From positions 992,001-1,056,000 of the forward strand of contig NZ_VFNX01000001.1 in assembly GCF_006715785.1 (NCBI RefSeq): 64,000 bases of DNA, in the 5' to 3' direction. A model generated the notes under the pieces. The model ran no database searches. It was given only the letters and a program-made list of their open reading frames with translations, and was not told where the DNA came from. Of this stretch, positions 1-11,867 are shown one piece after another. Each line of letters opens with the position of its first letter. Within the stretch, counting starts at the first letter, position 1. This DNA comes from Streptomyces puniciscabiei. Its GTDB lineage: Bacteria; Actinomycetota; Actinomycetes; Streptomycetales; Streptomycetaceae. The position numbers were made by a program, and so were the translations under genes.

Positions 1-1302
1 GACCAGGTCGACGACGACGCCGTCCTCGGCGATGACGACCCGGTCGGGGTCGACACCGGTACGGATGGCGAGGTCGGCGTTGGCCCGCAGGTGGCGCCAT
101 TCGCCGTGCACGGGCATGACGTTGCGGGGCTTGACGATGTTGTAGCAGTAGACGAGTTCACCGGCGCTGGCGTGCCCGGAGACGTGCACCTTGGCGTTGC
201 CCTTGTGGACCACGTGGGCGCCCCACCGGGTGAGTCCGTTGATCACCCGGTAGATGGCGTTCTCGTTGCCGGGGATGAGGGAGCTGGCGAGCAGGACGGT
301 GTCGCCCTCGCCGATACGGATCATGTGGTCGCGGTTGGCCATCCGTGACAGCGCGGCCATCGGTTCGCCCTGGGAGCCGGTGCACACCAGAGTGATCTTG
401 TGGTCCGGGAGCTTCTCCAGCTCCTTCGTGCTCACGACCAGACCGGAGGGGACCTTCAGATAGCCCAGGTCACGGGCGATGCCCATGTTGCGGACCATCG
501 ACCGGCCGACGAAGGCGACCTTACGCCCGTGCTGGTGGGCGGCGTCCAGGACCTGCTGGATGCGGTGCACGTGGCTGGCGAAGCTGGAGACGATGACCCG
601 GCGCGGCGCGGTGCGCATCACCTGCTCGATCGCCGGGTTCAGCTCCCGCTCGGAGGTGGTGAAGCCGGGTACTTCGGCGTTGGTGGAGTCGGTGAGGAAC
701 AGGTCCACGCCCTCCTCGCCGAGGCGGGCGAAGGCGCGCAGATCGGTGATGCGGTCGTCGAGAGGGAACTGGTCCATCTTGAAGTCGCCGGTGTGCAGCA
801 CCATCCCGGCCCGGGTGCGGATCGCGACCGCGAGGCTGTCGGGGATGGAGTGGTTGACCGCCACGAACTCGCAGTCGAAGGGCCCGAAGCCACGCCGCTC
901 GCCCTCCCGCACCCGCACCGTGCGCGGCCGGATGCCGTGTTCCTTGAGTTTGGCCTCCAGGAACGCCAGCGTCAGCTTGGAGCCGACGACGGGAATGTCT
1001 GACCGCTCGCGCAGCAGGTACGGCACGCCGCCGATGTGGTCCTCGTGGCCGTGGGTGAGGACCACGGCCACGATGTCGTCCAGCCGGTCCCGGATCGAGG
1101 TGAAGTCCGGCAGGATCACGTCCACGCCGGGCTGGGTCTCCTCGGGGAACAGCACACCGCAGTCGACGATGAGCAGCTTGCCGGCGTGCTCGAAGACGGT
1201 CATGTTGCGGCCGATCTCACCCAGGCCGCCCAGGGCGATGACCCGCAGCCCTCCTTCGGGAAGGGGCGGCGCGGCTTTCAGCTCGGGGTGCGGATGACTC
1301 AT
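1..1302 (-). CDS. rnj: Ribonuclease J (3' end beyond window)
   Basis: Metallo-beta-lactamase/beta-CASP ribonuclease of the RNase J family, which does 5'-3' exo- and endonucleolytic RNA decay and maturation in the cytoplasm. The reading frame is open from ATG at 1302 to the window edge: 434 codons of the roughly 560 usual for the family. The N-terminus shows the expected glycine-rich stretch (GGLGEIGRNM, about residues 25-34) and the zinc motif HGHEDH at residues 84-89. Later come NHSIPDSLA and HTGDFKMDQ, and the beta-CASP section with SGHAS near the visible end. In streptomycetes rnj usually follows dapA; no dapA lies upstream here, so this may be a second paralogue or a rearranged locus. The missing C-terminal part cannot be judged. 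Confidence 0.93.
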   Translation of the reverse strand, partial: MSHPHPELKAAPPLPEGGLRVIALGGLGEIGRNMTVFEHAGKLLIVDCGVLFPEETQPGVDVILPDFTSIRDRLDDIVAVVLTHGHEDHIGGVPYLLRERSDIPVVGSKLTLAFLEAKLKEHGIRPRTVRVREGERRGFGPFDCEFVAVNHSIPDSLAVAIRTRAGMVLHTGDFKMDQFPLDDRITDLRAFARLGEEGVDLFLTDSTNAEVPGFTTSERELNPAIEQVMRTAPRRVIVSSFASHVHRIQQVLDAAHQHGRKVAFVGRSMVRNMGIARDLGYLKVPSGLVVSTKELEKLPDHKITLVCTGSQGEPMAALSRMANRDHMIRIGEGDTVLLASSLIPGNENAIYRVINGLTRWGAHVVHKGNAKVHVSGHASAGELVYCYNIVKPRNVMPVHGEWRHLRANADLAIRTGVDPDRVVIAEDGVVVDLV

Positions 1303-1635
1303 ACCCTGACGGTACCCGGAGAGCGGGGCAGGGTGATCCATTACCTGTTCGATCTCTTCCTCCCGACGGGGTCGGCACCGCGGCCTTGGACGTCATGGAG
1401 TCGAGTGGGCAGCGCGCCTTCACGGAGGCCGTGATCGCCGACCAGCCGAGGGACGGCGGGCACCCGGGGCGAGATCGGGCGCACTTCTCCATGACGAACC
1501 CGTCCTCTCGGCAAGGACCGACTGACCGACACGTCCCACCACCGTCCCAGTCGTGCCAGGATTCGTTCGATCACAGGTCACTGCTCGAACGTCCCGAATG
1601 AATTCGGATGCTTGCGTGTGCCGGCTCGGCCGGAG
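1303..1635. other. Intergenic stretch upstream of rnj
   Basis: About 330 bases between the rnj start and a decayed gene. Frames on both strands are short and look like GC-bias shadows. It must contain the rnj promoter (minus strand), but I see no convincing -35/-10 pair and no remnant of dapA. Confidence 0.4.
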
Positions 1636-2230
1636 TCAGACACTCGTCCATGCTTCGATGAAGGCGTTACGTCCGGCCGCATCGGGCGACTTGTGGCCCG
1701 CGTGAAGAACGCGCCAGGCGGTGATTTCCAGGTCCCGGAGCCACAGTTCGCCGATGACCTGCGTTCTGAGATCAGGAAGGTGGTCGGACTCGGCGAGCGC
1801 CTGGCCGATCACCTCTGCGGCCGCAACCCGCTGGGGAGGCGTCATCTCGTCTACGGCCGAGAGGATCTGTCCGGCCAGACCGGTTCCCTCTCCGGCCAGC
1901 GAACGCAGCACCAGGTCCTTGATATTGGTCGGCAGCAGGTAGGCGGTGCCCGAGGATCTCCACAGGTTCGACCAAAAGGGTTCTCCCGCGTCGGTGGGGG
2001 CGGGAGCGCGGCCAGCAGTCCGAGGAGATGCGCGGTGGCCGCGTAGCCATCGGAGTGGGCCGCCGCGACGGCGGAGATACGCGCTCGGAAACCTTGATCC
2101 TTCCCATGGCCAGGCGGCTTACACGGCTTCCGCGGGCCCAGTTGGTGGCGAGACCGGCGTTGAGGGACGCTGTCACGGGCAGGCTCTGCATGTCCACGTC
2201 GCCCGGATCCTGCAGGGCGTCGTGGGAGTG
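1636..2230 (-). pseudogene. Decayed conserved hypothetical gene
   Basis: The 3' part is a clean 91-codon minus-strand frame ending in a TGA at 1636. Codons read upstream of its apparent start continue sensibly (WRSSGTAYLLPTNIKDLV) to about 2000. There the sensible protein jumps frame inside a C-rich run (around 1995-2005) to a stretch containing HSDGYAATAHLLGLLAAL, and it jumps again near 2100 to a segment containing LPVTASLNAGLATNWARG. At least two frame changes and no plausible start make this a remnant. I do not recognise the family; the alpha-helical, leucine-rich composition gives no function. The upstream boundary is approximate. Confidence 0.55.
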
Positions 2231-2334
2231 CCGGAGACGGGCGGGATGTACCGCGTTGCGATCGAGGACGTCAGTGCCTGGACCGTGGGCGACTTCGGCC
2301 ACTCCGGCCACTGACCCACCAGGACACGGCACAC

Positions 2335-2372
2335 AGTGAGGTCCGCCCGGCACACGCCGGTCGGGCCTCACT
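2335..2372 (-). terminator. Rho-independent-like hairpin after the 108-aa gene
   Basis: Outer arms AGTGAGG (2335-2341) and CCTCACT (2366-2372) pair perfectly. An inner CCGG/CCGG stem lengthens the helix with one mismatch. It lies 12 bases past the stop of the gene at 2385-2711, as expected for a terminator of the minus-strand cold-shock block. Confidence 0.7.
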
Positions 2373-2384
2373 GCTCGGTTCGGC

Positions 2385-2711
2385 TCACACCTGTCCGTAT
2401 CTCAGGCGGACAGGGGGAGCACCGAGCGTTGCGGACACCCGCTGGTACGGGCCGGCCATGGGCGCGGTTGCGGCGGCGGGGCGGGTGCGGCAGGTGAAGC
2501 CGAGTCGGGTCATGGCCCTGAGGACTTCGCCGGTGCTGAAATCACGGGGGTCCTGGCGGGTGATGACCTGGCCGACCTGCTTGGCGGGGTAGTGGCGTCG
2601 TCCGATGATGACAAACTCACCGGTGACCGGCTCGGGTCTGACGCCCTTCATCGATTCCACCACGCCGCTCTTGGTCAGGTCGAACGGGAAGCGGGCGATG
2701 ACACAGCGCAT
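2385..2711 (-). CDS. Small conserved Streptomyces protein, function unknown
   Basis: A 108-aa soluble protein. The ATG at 2711 is preceded by GGAGG with a 4-base spacer. The N-terminal two thirds (ARFPFDLTKSGVVESM, then a basic IIGRRHYPAKQVGQVI stretch) look like a compact conserved domain; the last 30 residues are Pro/Ala rich. I recall similar proteins in streptomycetes beside a DEAD-box helicase and cold-shock genes, and that is the context here: 50 bases downstream of the CBS gene, same strand, with a terminator following. No catalytic motif is visible, so function is unassigned; a role in cold or RNA stress is only an inference from neighbours. Confidence 0.8.
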   Translation of the reverse strand: MRCVIARFPFDLTKSGVVESMKGVRPEPVTGEFVIIGRRHYPAKQVGQVITRQDPRDFSTGEVLRAMTRLGFTCRTRPAAATAPMAGPYQRVSATLGAPPVRLRYGQV

Positions 2712-2761
2712 GGTGCCTCCAGGGAGAGCGAGAAGACGGGGCCGGGTGGGGTGAGGGCGGT

Positions 2762-3165
2762 TCAGCGGGAAAGGGCGAGGGCGCTCAGAGCGTTGCCGTG
2801 TTCGTCGGCCACGGGCGTGGCCCCGAGCCGGCGGCAGCGCATCGCACGTTCGGCTTCGGCCCAGTGGTCAGCGGCGGGGCGAAGGGCCCGATGACGTCGG
2901 CGATGTCCCGCAGGCGGATCCGGTCCGTGTATCCGGAGCCGTCACGAACGGCCGTGAGCCCGGCCCGGGTGACCAGGCCGGTGCGCAGACCGTCCTCGTC
3001 GCAGACCGCCAGATGACCTGTACGGGCGGCGGTCATCACGGACAGTGGCACCTCCACGGTCATGTCCTCCCAGACCTGCGGTCCGGCCGTGTCCATGGTG
3101 TCGGCCACCGTGCCGTGCGCGCAGTGGGCGCTCGCCGGGCGGAACTGCGTCTGGTCCAGCGTCAA
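2762..3165 (-). pseudogene. CBS-domain protein, one-base frameshift
   Basis: The TTG start at 3165 has a strong AGGAGG six bases upstream. The first ~100 codons give a CBS-type domain (GHLAVCDEDGLRTGLVTR). After FAPPLTT the frame drifts into low-complexity sequence, while the next frame continues the family well: AEAERAMRCRRLGATPVAD, ending ALALSR and TGA at 2762. The switch is explained by one missing base between about 2855 and 2870. CBS pairs normally bind adenine nucleotides or act as regulatory modules. If the deletion is a sequencing error the protein is intact at about 134 aa; if real, it loses its second CBS half. It lies 45 bases downstream of the helicase, probably in the same operon. 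Confidence 0.75.
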
Positions 3166-3210
3166 GGGGTGCCTCCTGCGGAGTTGGCCGGCTTCCTGAT
3201 CACGAAGGTT

Positions 3211-4706
3211 CTATGCAGCCGGACCCGCGGTGGACTGCCGTACGGGCGCACGGCGGGCCGCCGAGACGGGGCGGTGTCGGCCGCGTGAGGTGGCGCCGTG
3301 CTTCTTGGGGCGTTCGACCACCGGTGCGGTGATGACGACCGGGATGCCGGAGGGTGCCTGGGCGCCGGTGATGCGGTGCAGGGCCTCTTCGCCGGCGCGG
3401 ACCCGGGTGGTCTGCGGGACGATGCCGGCCGCTGCCATGAGGCGAGTCAAGGCGTGGCGCTGGTTGGGGGTGACCAGGGTGACGACACTGCCGGACTCTC
3501 CTGCGCGGGCGGTACGGCCGCCGCGGTGGAGGTAGTCCTTGTGGTCGGTCGGCGGGTCGACGTTGACGACGAGGTCGAGGTTGTCGACGTGGATGCCGCG
3601 CGCCGCGACGTTGGTCGCCACCAGTACGCTGACGTGCCCGCTCTTGAACTGTGCCAGCGTGCGGGTGCGCTGCGGCTGCGACTTCCCACCGTGCAGGGCG
3701 GCGGCCCGTACCCCGCTGTTCAGGAGGTGCTCGGTGAGGCCGTCGACGGCGTGCTTGGTGTCGAGGAACATGATCACGCGGCCGTCGCGTGCGGCAATCT
3801 GGGTGATGGCCGTGTGCTTGTCGGCGCCGTGAACGTGGAGCACGTGGTGCTCCATCGTCGTGACCGCACCGGCCGAGGGGTCGACGGAGTGCACGACGGG
3901 GTCGCTGAGGTAGCGGCGCACGAGCAGGTCGACGTTGCGGTCGAGAGTGGCGGAGAACAGCATGCGCTGCCCTTCGGGGCGGACCTGGTCGAGGAGGGCG
4001 GTGACCTGCGGCATGAAGCCCATGTCGGCCATCTGGTCGGCCTCGTCGAGGACGGTGATGGAAACCTGGTTCAGCCGGCACTCGCCACGATCGATGGGTC
4101 TTTGAGGCGTCCCGGCGTGGCGACGACGACCTCGGCGCCACCGCGCAGCGCGCTCGTCTGCCTGCCGAACGGCATTCCGCCCACCACAGTGGCCAGCCGC
4201 AGCCGCACGGAGCGGGCGTACGGGGCAAGCGCGTCGGTGACCTGCTGCGCCAGTTCACGCGTGGGGACGAGGATCAGCCCCAGCGGCTGCCTGGCCTCGG
4301 CGCGCTGCCCGGCCGTACGGGCCAGCAGCGCCAGCCCGAAGGCGAGGGTCTTGCCGGAGCCGGTGCGGCCACGGCCCAGTACGTCCCGGCCGGCGAGGGA
4401 ATTCGGCAGGGTCGCGGCCTGGATCGGGAAGGGCACGGTCACGCCTTGTGAGCCGAGCACAGCCAGCAGTGCCCCGGGCATGTCGAGATCGGCGAAGCCC
4501 TCTGCGGCGGGAAGCGCGGGTGTGATCGTCCTGGGCAGCGCGAACTCCCCCTGGTCCGCGGCGGGCCCGCGGCCGTAGCCACCGGAGCGGCTCGGCCCGC
4601 CGGAGCGGCTCCTGGCCGACGAGCCGAATCGGCTGCCGCCCCTGCCGGAGTCGGTACTGCCGTTACGGGTGCGGGCGAAGCGGTCGTTCGTGCGTGTGCG
4701 GTTCAT
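3211..4706 (-). pseudogene. DEAD-box ATP-dependent RNA helicase, one-base frameshift
   Basis: Cold-shock-type RNA helicase of about 500 aa. Start ATG at 4706 with GAGGAAGG six bases upstream. An N-terminal Arg/Gly/Ser-rich tail (~65 aa) precedes the core. Motifs in order: Q motif around FPIQAATLP, GRTGSGKT (I), PTRELAQQ (Ia), TPGR (Ib), then DEAD (in VLDEADQM), SAT, DTKHAVDGL, VATNVAARGIHV and HRGGRTARAG (VI). Between Ib and II the frame is broken: after GRLKD the sequence lacks one base at about 4096-4100, giving a premature stop at 4071. The downstream frame resumes with IDRGECRLNQVSITVLDEAD. Every other motif is intact, so either the inactivation is very recent or this is a read error. Confidence 0.85.
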
Positions 4707-4995
4707 GCGGAACCTTCCTCGATGCGGCACATATCAAGGAATTCCCGCAGCAATGAGCAGTAGAGAGAATTGCGAGAATGGACCGGTGGAATGCGAGAGC
4801 GAATCTGACCGACGGAAAATCCGTGCGGGCACAGGCGCTGCAATGGGTGGCGCGGAGCGGACGCAGTGTCCGGGCGTCCGCTGCCATGAAGCCCATGAAG
4901 GGATGGTGCACCCCTGAAGGATGCTCCGTATGCGGTGAGCCTACGGGTTTCCTGCTTGTCGTCGGCAGGCGAGACCACTGCGGGAAAATGCGAGC
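4707..4995. other. Helicase leader region
   Basis: About 290 bases between the cspA terminator and the helicase start, with no credible gene. It is less GC-rich than its surroundings near 4740-4800, fitting a promoter and long 5' leader for the minus-strand helicase, as is common for cold-induced genes. No defined cold box was recognised. Confidence 0.4.
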
Positions 4996-5033
4996 AGCTG
5001 GGGCCCGCACCCCGAAGGACGCGGGCCCCAGCT
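4996..5033 (-). terminator. Strong hairpin terminator of cspA
   Basis: A perfect 13-bp inverted repeat: AGCTGGGGCCCGC at 4996-5008 and its complement at 5021-5033, with a 12-base loop. It lies 21 bases beyond the cspA stop codon and separates cspA from the helicase. Confidence 0.85.
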
Positions 5034-5054
5034 ACAAGTACGCGACAGTCGGCG

Positions 5055-5258
5055 TCAGGCGAGAACGATGTTCTCGGCCGTCGGGCCCTTCTGGCCCTGA
5101 GCGATGTCGAAGGTCACCTTCTGGCCCTCCAGCAGCTCACGGAAGCCCTGGGCGGCGATGTTCGAGTAGTGGGCGAACACATCAGCGCCGCCACCGTCCT
5201 GCTCGATGAAGCCGAAGCCCTTTTCCGCGTTGAACCACTTCACGGTGCCAGTAGCCAT
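5055..5258 (-). CDS. cspA: Cold-shock protein, CspA family
   Basis: A 67-aa single-domain cold-shock protein that binds single-stranded nucleic acid and melts RNA structure. It has the family opening [18 protein letters not shown], so RNP1 is KGFGFI, and the second motif [10 protein letters not shown] longer in-frame extension to 5477 exists, but the ATG at 5258 is right: it is preceded by AAAGGAG with seven bases of spacing and gives the standard family length. It has its own strong terminator and a long AT-richer leader upstream, consistent with post-transcriptional cold induction. It is co-oriented with the helicase. Confidence 0.96.
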   Translation of the reverse strand: MATGTVKWFNAEKGFGFIEQDGGGADVFAHYSNIAAQGFRELLEGQKVTFDIAQGQKGPTAENIVLA

Positions 5259-5860
5259 GTCATTTCTCCTTTGGGGCAGTGCATCGGGATCCGCACTGCG
5301 CGGACCCCGTGTCGCCGCGATGATCAGCCCGTCCGGAAAAAGACCGGATAACAAAAGCGCTTCCAACGGCACAGGCGCCGCCCGGAGGACACTTGGAGTT
5401 TTGGGAACCACAACTGCAACTGAGATCGACAGTAGCACGCCGCAGCGGCCTGTGTACGGCGAAGAATCCCACTCCACTCAAAGCGGTAGAGAATCTGTCC
5501 GCCTGTTCCGTTGAAATCTCAGCTCGCGGGCACAGATATTGACCCAGCCGGAGCGTAACGTTTCCGGGAGCATTGGGGGCGCGCCCAGCGTAACGCCTGC
5601 TGCCCAAAGGGATGGTGCGGGCACACTCAGGTAGCGGATGGCTCGATACTGCACTGCGCAAGGTCTGCACGGTACGGCCGGTGCCTTCATGCGTGCCCGT
5701 TCTGCAAGCGTTGAGGATGATCAGGTCGACGCTGGAAAAGACCCCAGCCCGGACCGGCGGCTGGAGTCAACGCACAGAGCCTCCAGCAGAGCACCGTGTC
5801 CGGCTCGGCGCTCGTCAGCGGTTCATCGGCTTCCCCGGCGCTGCTTCATGGCGGCAAAGG
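5259..5860. other. cspA leader/promoter and spacer to abfB
   Basis: About 600 bases without a supported gene. The part nearest cspA (5259-5480) is relatively A-rich and is likely its promoter and untranslated leader. From 5480 to 5860 I see only short frames with no ribosome site or conserved motif. Confidence 0.45.
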
Positions 5861-5896
5861 CGACGGCCGGCCCGATCCGGGTGAGGCCGGCCGTCG
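5861..5896 (-). terminator. Terminator of abfB
   Basis: A perfect 12-bp stem, CGACGGCCGGCC at 5861-5872 and its complement at 5885-5896, with a 12-base loop. It starts 19 bases after the abfB stop. Confidence 0.85.
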
Positions 5897-5915
5897 GGGA
5901 GGTACACAGGCCGGG

Positions 5916-7349
<1,434 letters not shown>

Positions 7350-7495
7350 CTAAACCCTGGACAGTTGACGAGTCCATGACACATGCAACCGTGAACCATG
7401 CAACCGTGACATAGACATGCAGCATGGCCCTCGCGATTCCGACTTCAGGCGGTGCTGTCCGGCATGGCCCTACTGTGCGATGGAGCGGCCTCGAA

Positions 7496-7513
7496 TGTTC
7501 GATATATCGAACA
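7496..7513. promoter_or_regulatory. 18-bp perfect palindrome upstream of abfB
   Basis: TGTTCGATATATCGAACA reads the same on both strands. It lies about 155 bases upstream of the abfB start in the divergent abfB/xlnA control region, in an AT-richer patch, so it is a good operator candidate for a dimeric repressor. The regulator is not identifiable from the window. Confidence 0.6.
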
Positions 7514-7593
7514 AAGGTCGAAGCATCGAGCAATCCGATGATAGAGAACCGGTGAACGCCGTCAATACCTCTCGCATGTATCGCCTCAAACTG

Positions 7594-7604
7594 CGAAACA
7601 TTCG
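7594..7604. promoter_or_regulatory. CGAA-N3-TTCG xylanase-type box (copy 1)
   Basis: CGAAACATTCG fits the CGAA-N3-TTCG pattern of conserved inverted repeats described in Streptomyces xylanase promoters. It sits midway in the abfB/xlnA intergenic region, 122 bases from copy 2. Confidence 0.55.
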
Positions 7605-7715
7605 AACCACAACACACCGACCAGCGCACGTCACACCGTCAAATGGCTGGCTGGTAAGCGACTTGACCCCGGAAGGGAGCGACGTGCGGACGATGCAGAC
7701 ACTCGATGCGGCGAT

Positions 7716-7726
7716 CGAAAGTTTCG
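7716..7726. promoter_or_regulatory. CGAAAGTTTCG xylanase-type box (copy 2)
   Basis: A perfect odd-centre palindrome identical to the GAAA(G/C)TTTC element known from Streptomyces xylanase promoters. A further GAAATTTC palindrome lies at 7738-7745. It probably serves xylan-dependent control of the divergent pair. Confidence 0.65.
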
Positions 7727-8158
7727 CCCAACAATCGGAAATTTCATCGGCGGAGAGTATTGACGATCCACGGTCACGCCTCAATCATCCCTGTCTGAGA
7801 AACCGGGCCTGGTTCGAGATTCCGGGCTGTGTCGGCCTGGGCAATCCATGCTGCACGGCAGATCAGCGACCAGCTGCACGGCAGACCCGCGCATCACATC
7901 ACCTGCGCCACCCCGTTCCGTTCCGGTGAGGTTCGCACCAGCGCACCCTGGCTCTTCCGCAGTTGGAGAGGCATGCGACGCCTTGTGACGGTCCCCCGGC
8001 CGAGCCGCGCTGGAGTACCTCATGCCTGTGTCGAGACGTGGAACACGCCCGCCGCCCGCCGTCGCCCGACGGCCGACCGGGTGCGGCGCCCGTGCCGTTG
8101 GCGCATCGCGGTCCCCCTGACTGCGGTGTCCGGTGATTCCCTCCTGCCCGGGCTTTGA

Positions 8159-9679
<1,521 letters not shown>

Positions 9680-9700
9680 GAGAGTCTGCCACAAACGAAG

Positions 9701-9737
9701 GGGTGAAGCCGTGACAGCCCACGGTGCGGCTTCTCCC
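9701..9737 (+). terminator. Terminator of xlnA
   Basis: GGGTGAAGCCG (9701-9711) pairs with CGGCTTCTCCC (9727-9737), with one mismatch and a 15-base loop. It begins 21 bases after the xlnA stop. Confidence 0.7.
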
Positions 9738-10024
9738 GCCCCTCCGCACGGACATCGTTGACGGTCCCGGGTCGCGGCCGTGGTGGCGGCGACCTCGCGA
9801 TCGGGATGCTCGCCGCGGTGCATCCGGCGCCCGCCGAGGCGGCGAGGGCTGACACCATGGCCGAGAGTCCGTCCTGCTCAGGGTTGAGCAGACTGCGGCC
9901 ACAAGCTCACTCGCACTCGGCTGCCGCCATCCCCGGGTGCGGGTGCGCGTCGCCTTCCCCCGACAGGACGGGCCAGCCGGCGATTGACCCGCGCTATCCG
10001 ATCCGGGACAAGCACGTCACGCTC

Positions 10025-10051
10025 CGTCAGAATCAGCGTCGAACGAGCGTC
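10025..10051 (+). repeat. 27-bp dispersed repeat, copy 1
   Basis: This element differs at one base from 27767-27793 in the same orientation. Its right part holds the 17-bp core AGCGTCGAACGAGCGTC, two AGCGTC half-sites 11 bp apart, also found at 16766 and 22727. It sits just past the epimerase stop. The xlnA-epimerase spacer (9738-10056) otherwise shows no gene. Confidence 0.65.
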
Positions 10052-10056
10052 CGTTG

Positions 10057-11067
10057 TCAGGTTCCTGGGACGTACGCGACACCGAAGCTGAACTGCCGGC
10101 ACCGACCGGGTTCCAGGGCGAGGGCTGTGGTGTGTTCAGGGCGGTTGAAGGCGTTGGTCATGGTCTCGACGGGTTCGAGTGCGAGGGAGGCGCGCCGGTC
10201 GCGGGCCAGGGTGTCTCCGGTGAAGACGTGCATGAAGCCGCCGTACTGCCACACCCGCAGTTCCTCGCCGGTGGCCGGTTCAGTGAGCACGGTCTCGATC
10301 CGCCCGCCAGGGCCGGGGATCAGGTCCGCGTAGCAGGCGTCGATGACCGCGTCACCAAGTCGTTTCGGTGCCCGGAAGTCCATGTCCGGGCAGTCGTCCA
10401 GAGGAAGCAGGGCGGCATCGCCGGACAGTGGGATGAGGGATGCGTCGGTGCGGATGAGGGTGTGCGCGGGGATCTGCAGGACCAGGTCATCGATGGACTG
10501 CGACAGAGTGAAGTACGGGTGCCAGCCCGCCGCGTAGGGGGCGGTGGTGTCGCCCACGTTCGTCGCACGGATCTCGATGCTCAGCTCCCGGGCGGTGACG
10601 GTGTACTCGGCTTCGAGATCAAGGGCGAACGGGTAGCCGGGGTGCCGGCCCGGTCTGATGCTCGTGGTGCGCAGGAGCAGGCGGGCGGAGTCGGCCGTCG
10701 TGGTGGCGTGGGCGAGTTCGAACGGTGCCTCGCGTGCGAAGCCGTGGTAGATCGTGCGGTCGCCCTGGTGGCCGGGCAGCAGGTCGTGGTCGTGGCCGTC
10801 GTAGCTGTAACGGCCGTCGGCGACGCGGTTGGGGAAGGGGGCCAGCAGGTTGGCTCGTACGCCGTCCTGGGAGAGGAGTTCCTTTTCGTCGCGGTAGCCG
10901 TCCGTCAGCTCCCTCAGCGCCCCGGTCTCTTCACGCCTGACCTGCCAGCTCAGCGGGGTTGCTCCGCGCAGGGCGAGGACGACGCGGACGGTGTCGTCCG
11001 GTGCGGAGACGACAAGGGTGGGTTCGCCGCCGAGGCGGTCCTCGACGATCCGGTACTCGGCGGTCAT
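10057..11067 (-). CDS. Aldose 1-epimerase family protein (mutarotase)
   Basis: A 336-aa galactose-mutarotase-fold enzyme interconverting alpha and beta sugar anomers. Visible landmarks are LLAPFPNRVADGRYSYDG at the substrate-site start, the YHGFARE histidine, GWHPYF carrying the catalytic-type His, and a C-terminal LALEPVE glutamate. ATG 11067 has AGGGG four bases upstream and follows the ATPase gene by 17 bases on the same strand. It is therefore the last gene of the sugar ABC operon and probably prepares the imported sugar for the kinase encoded across the divergent promoter. The exact sugar is not determined. Confidence 0.88.
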   Translation of the reverse strand: MTAEYRIVEDRLGGEPTLVVSAPDDTVRVVLALRGATPLSWQVRREETGALRELTDGYRDEKELLSQDGVRANLLAPFPNRVADGRYSYDGHDHDLLPGHQGDRTIYHGFAREAPFELAHATTTADSARLLLRTTSIRPGRHPGYPFALDLEAEYTVTARELSIEIRATNVGDTTAPYAAGWHPYFTLSQSIDDLVLQIPAHTLIRTDASLIPLSGDAALLPLDDCPDMDFRAPKRLGDAVIDACYADLIPGPGGRIETVLTEPATGEELRVWQYGGFMHVFTGDTLARDRRASLALEPVETMTNAFNRPEHTTALALEPGRCRQFSFGVAYVPGT

Positions 11068-11084
11068 GTCCCCTGGTGTTCCCT

Positions 11085-11867
11085 TCAGCTCGCTTCGGGA
11101 GCGAGCTTCTTCGCGCCCGTCATGATGGCCACCGCGTCCTCCATGGAGTGCGACTGCGGGGTGATGACGCCCGCGCAGCCACCGAGTCGCTGAATGTGGA
11201 TGCGGTCGGCGACCTCGAAGACGTTGGGCATGTTGTGGCTGATCAGGATGATGCCGAGGCCCTGGTCGCGCAGGTCGCGCACCAGCTTGAGGACCTGCCC
11301 GGTCTCACGCACGCCGAGGGCGGCGGTGGGCTCGTCGAGGATGACCACGCGGCCGCCGAATGCAGCCGTGCGGGCGACGGCCACGCACTGCCGCTGGCCG
11401 CCCGACAGGGTTTCCACGGCCTGGTTGATGTTCTGCAGGGTGCCGATGCCGAGTCGCTTGATGTGGTCGGCGGCCTGCTTCTTCATCTCGCTGGTGTCGA
11501 GCATGCGGAACACCGAGCCGAGCACGCCCTTGCGGCGGACTTCCCGGGCGAGGAACAGGTTGCTGGCGATGTCCAGCGCCGGGGCGACGGCGAGGGTCTG
11601 GTAGACCGTCTCGATGCCGGCTTCGCGGGCGTCCTGGGGCCGCTTGAAGTGGACCTGCCTGCCGTCGACGAAGAGGCTGCCCTGGTCGGGAACGAGGGCT
11701 CCGGACAGGCACTTGATCAGCGTGGACTTGCCGGCGCCGTTGTCGCCGATGACGGCGAGGACCTCGCCGGGGTAGAGGGTGAGGTCGACGTCGTTCAGGC
11801 CGACGACCTTGCCGAAGAGCTTGACCAGGCCCTTGGCTTCGAGGACGGGGGCGGTGGCGGTTGTCAC
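11085..11867 (-). CDS. Sugar ABC transporter ATP-binding protein (single NBD)
   Basis: A 260-aa nucleotide-binding subunit of a CUT2-type sugar importer. Walker A is GDNGAGKST (~residues 38-46), signature LSGGQRQ, Walker B VVILDEPTAAL, H-loop ISHN. Unlike RbsA/XylG it has only one ATPase domain, as in FrcA-type systems. The long open frame to 12938 is out of phase with the permease and is a shadow. The start is GTG at 11867, overlapping the permease stop as GTGA, which implies translational coupling. Confidence 0.93.
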   Translation of the reverse strand: MTTATAPVLEAKGLVKLFGKVVGLNDVDLTLYPGEVLAVIGDNGAGKSTLIKCLSGALVPDQGSLFVDGRQVHFKRPQDAREAGIETVYQTLAVAPALDIASNLFLAREVRRKGVLGSVFRMLDTSEMKKQAADHIKRLGIGTLQNINQAVETLSGGQRQCVAVARTAAFGGRVVILDEPTAALGVRETGQVLKLVRDLRDQGLGIILISHNMPNVFEVADRIHIQRLGGCAGVITPQSHSMEDAVAIMTGAKKLAPEAS

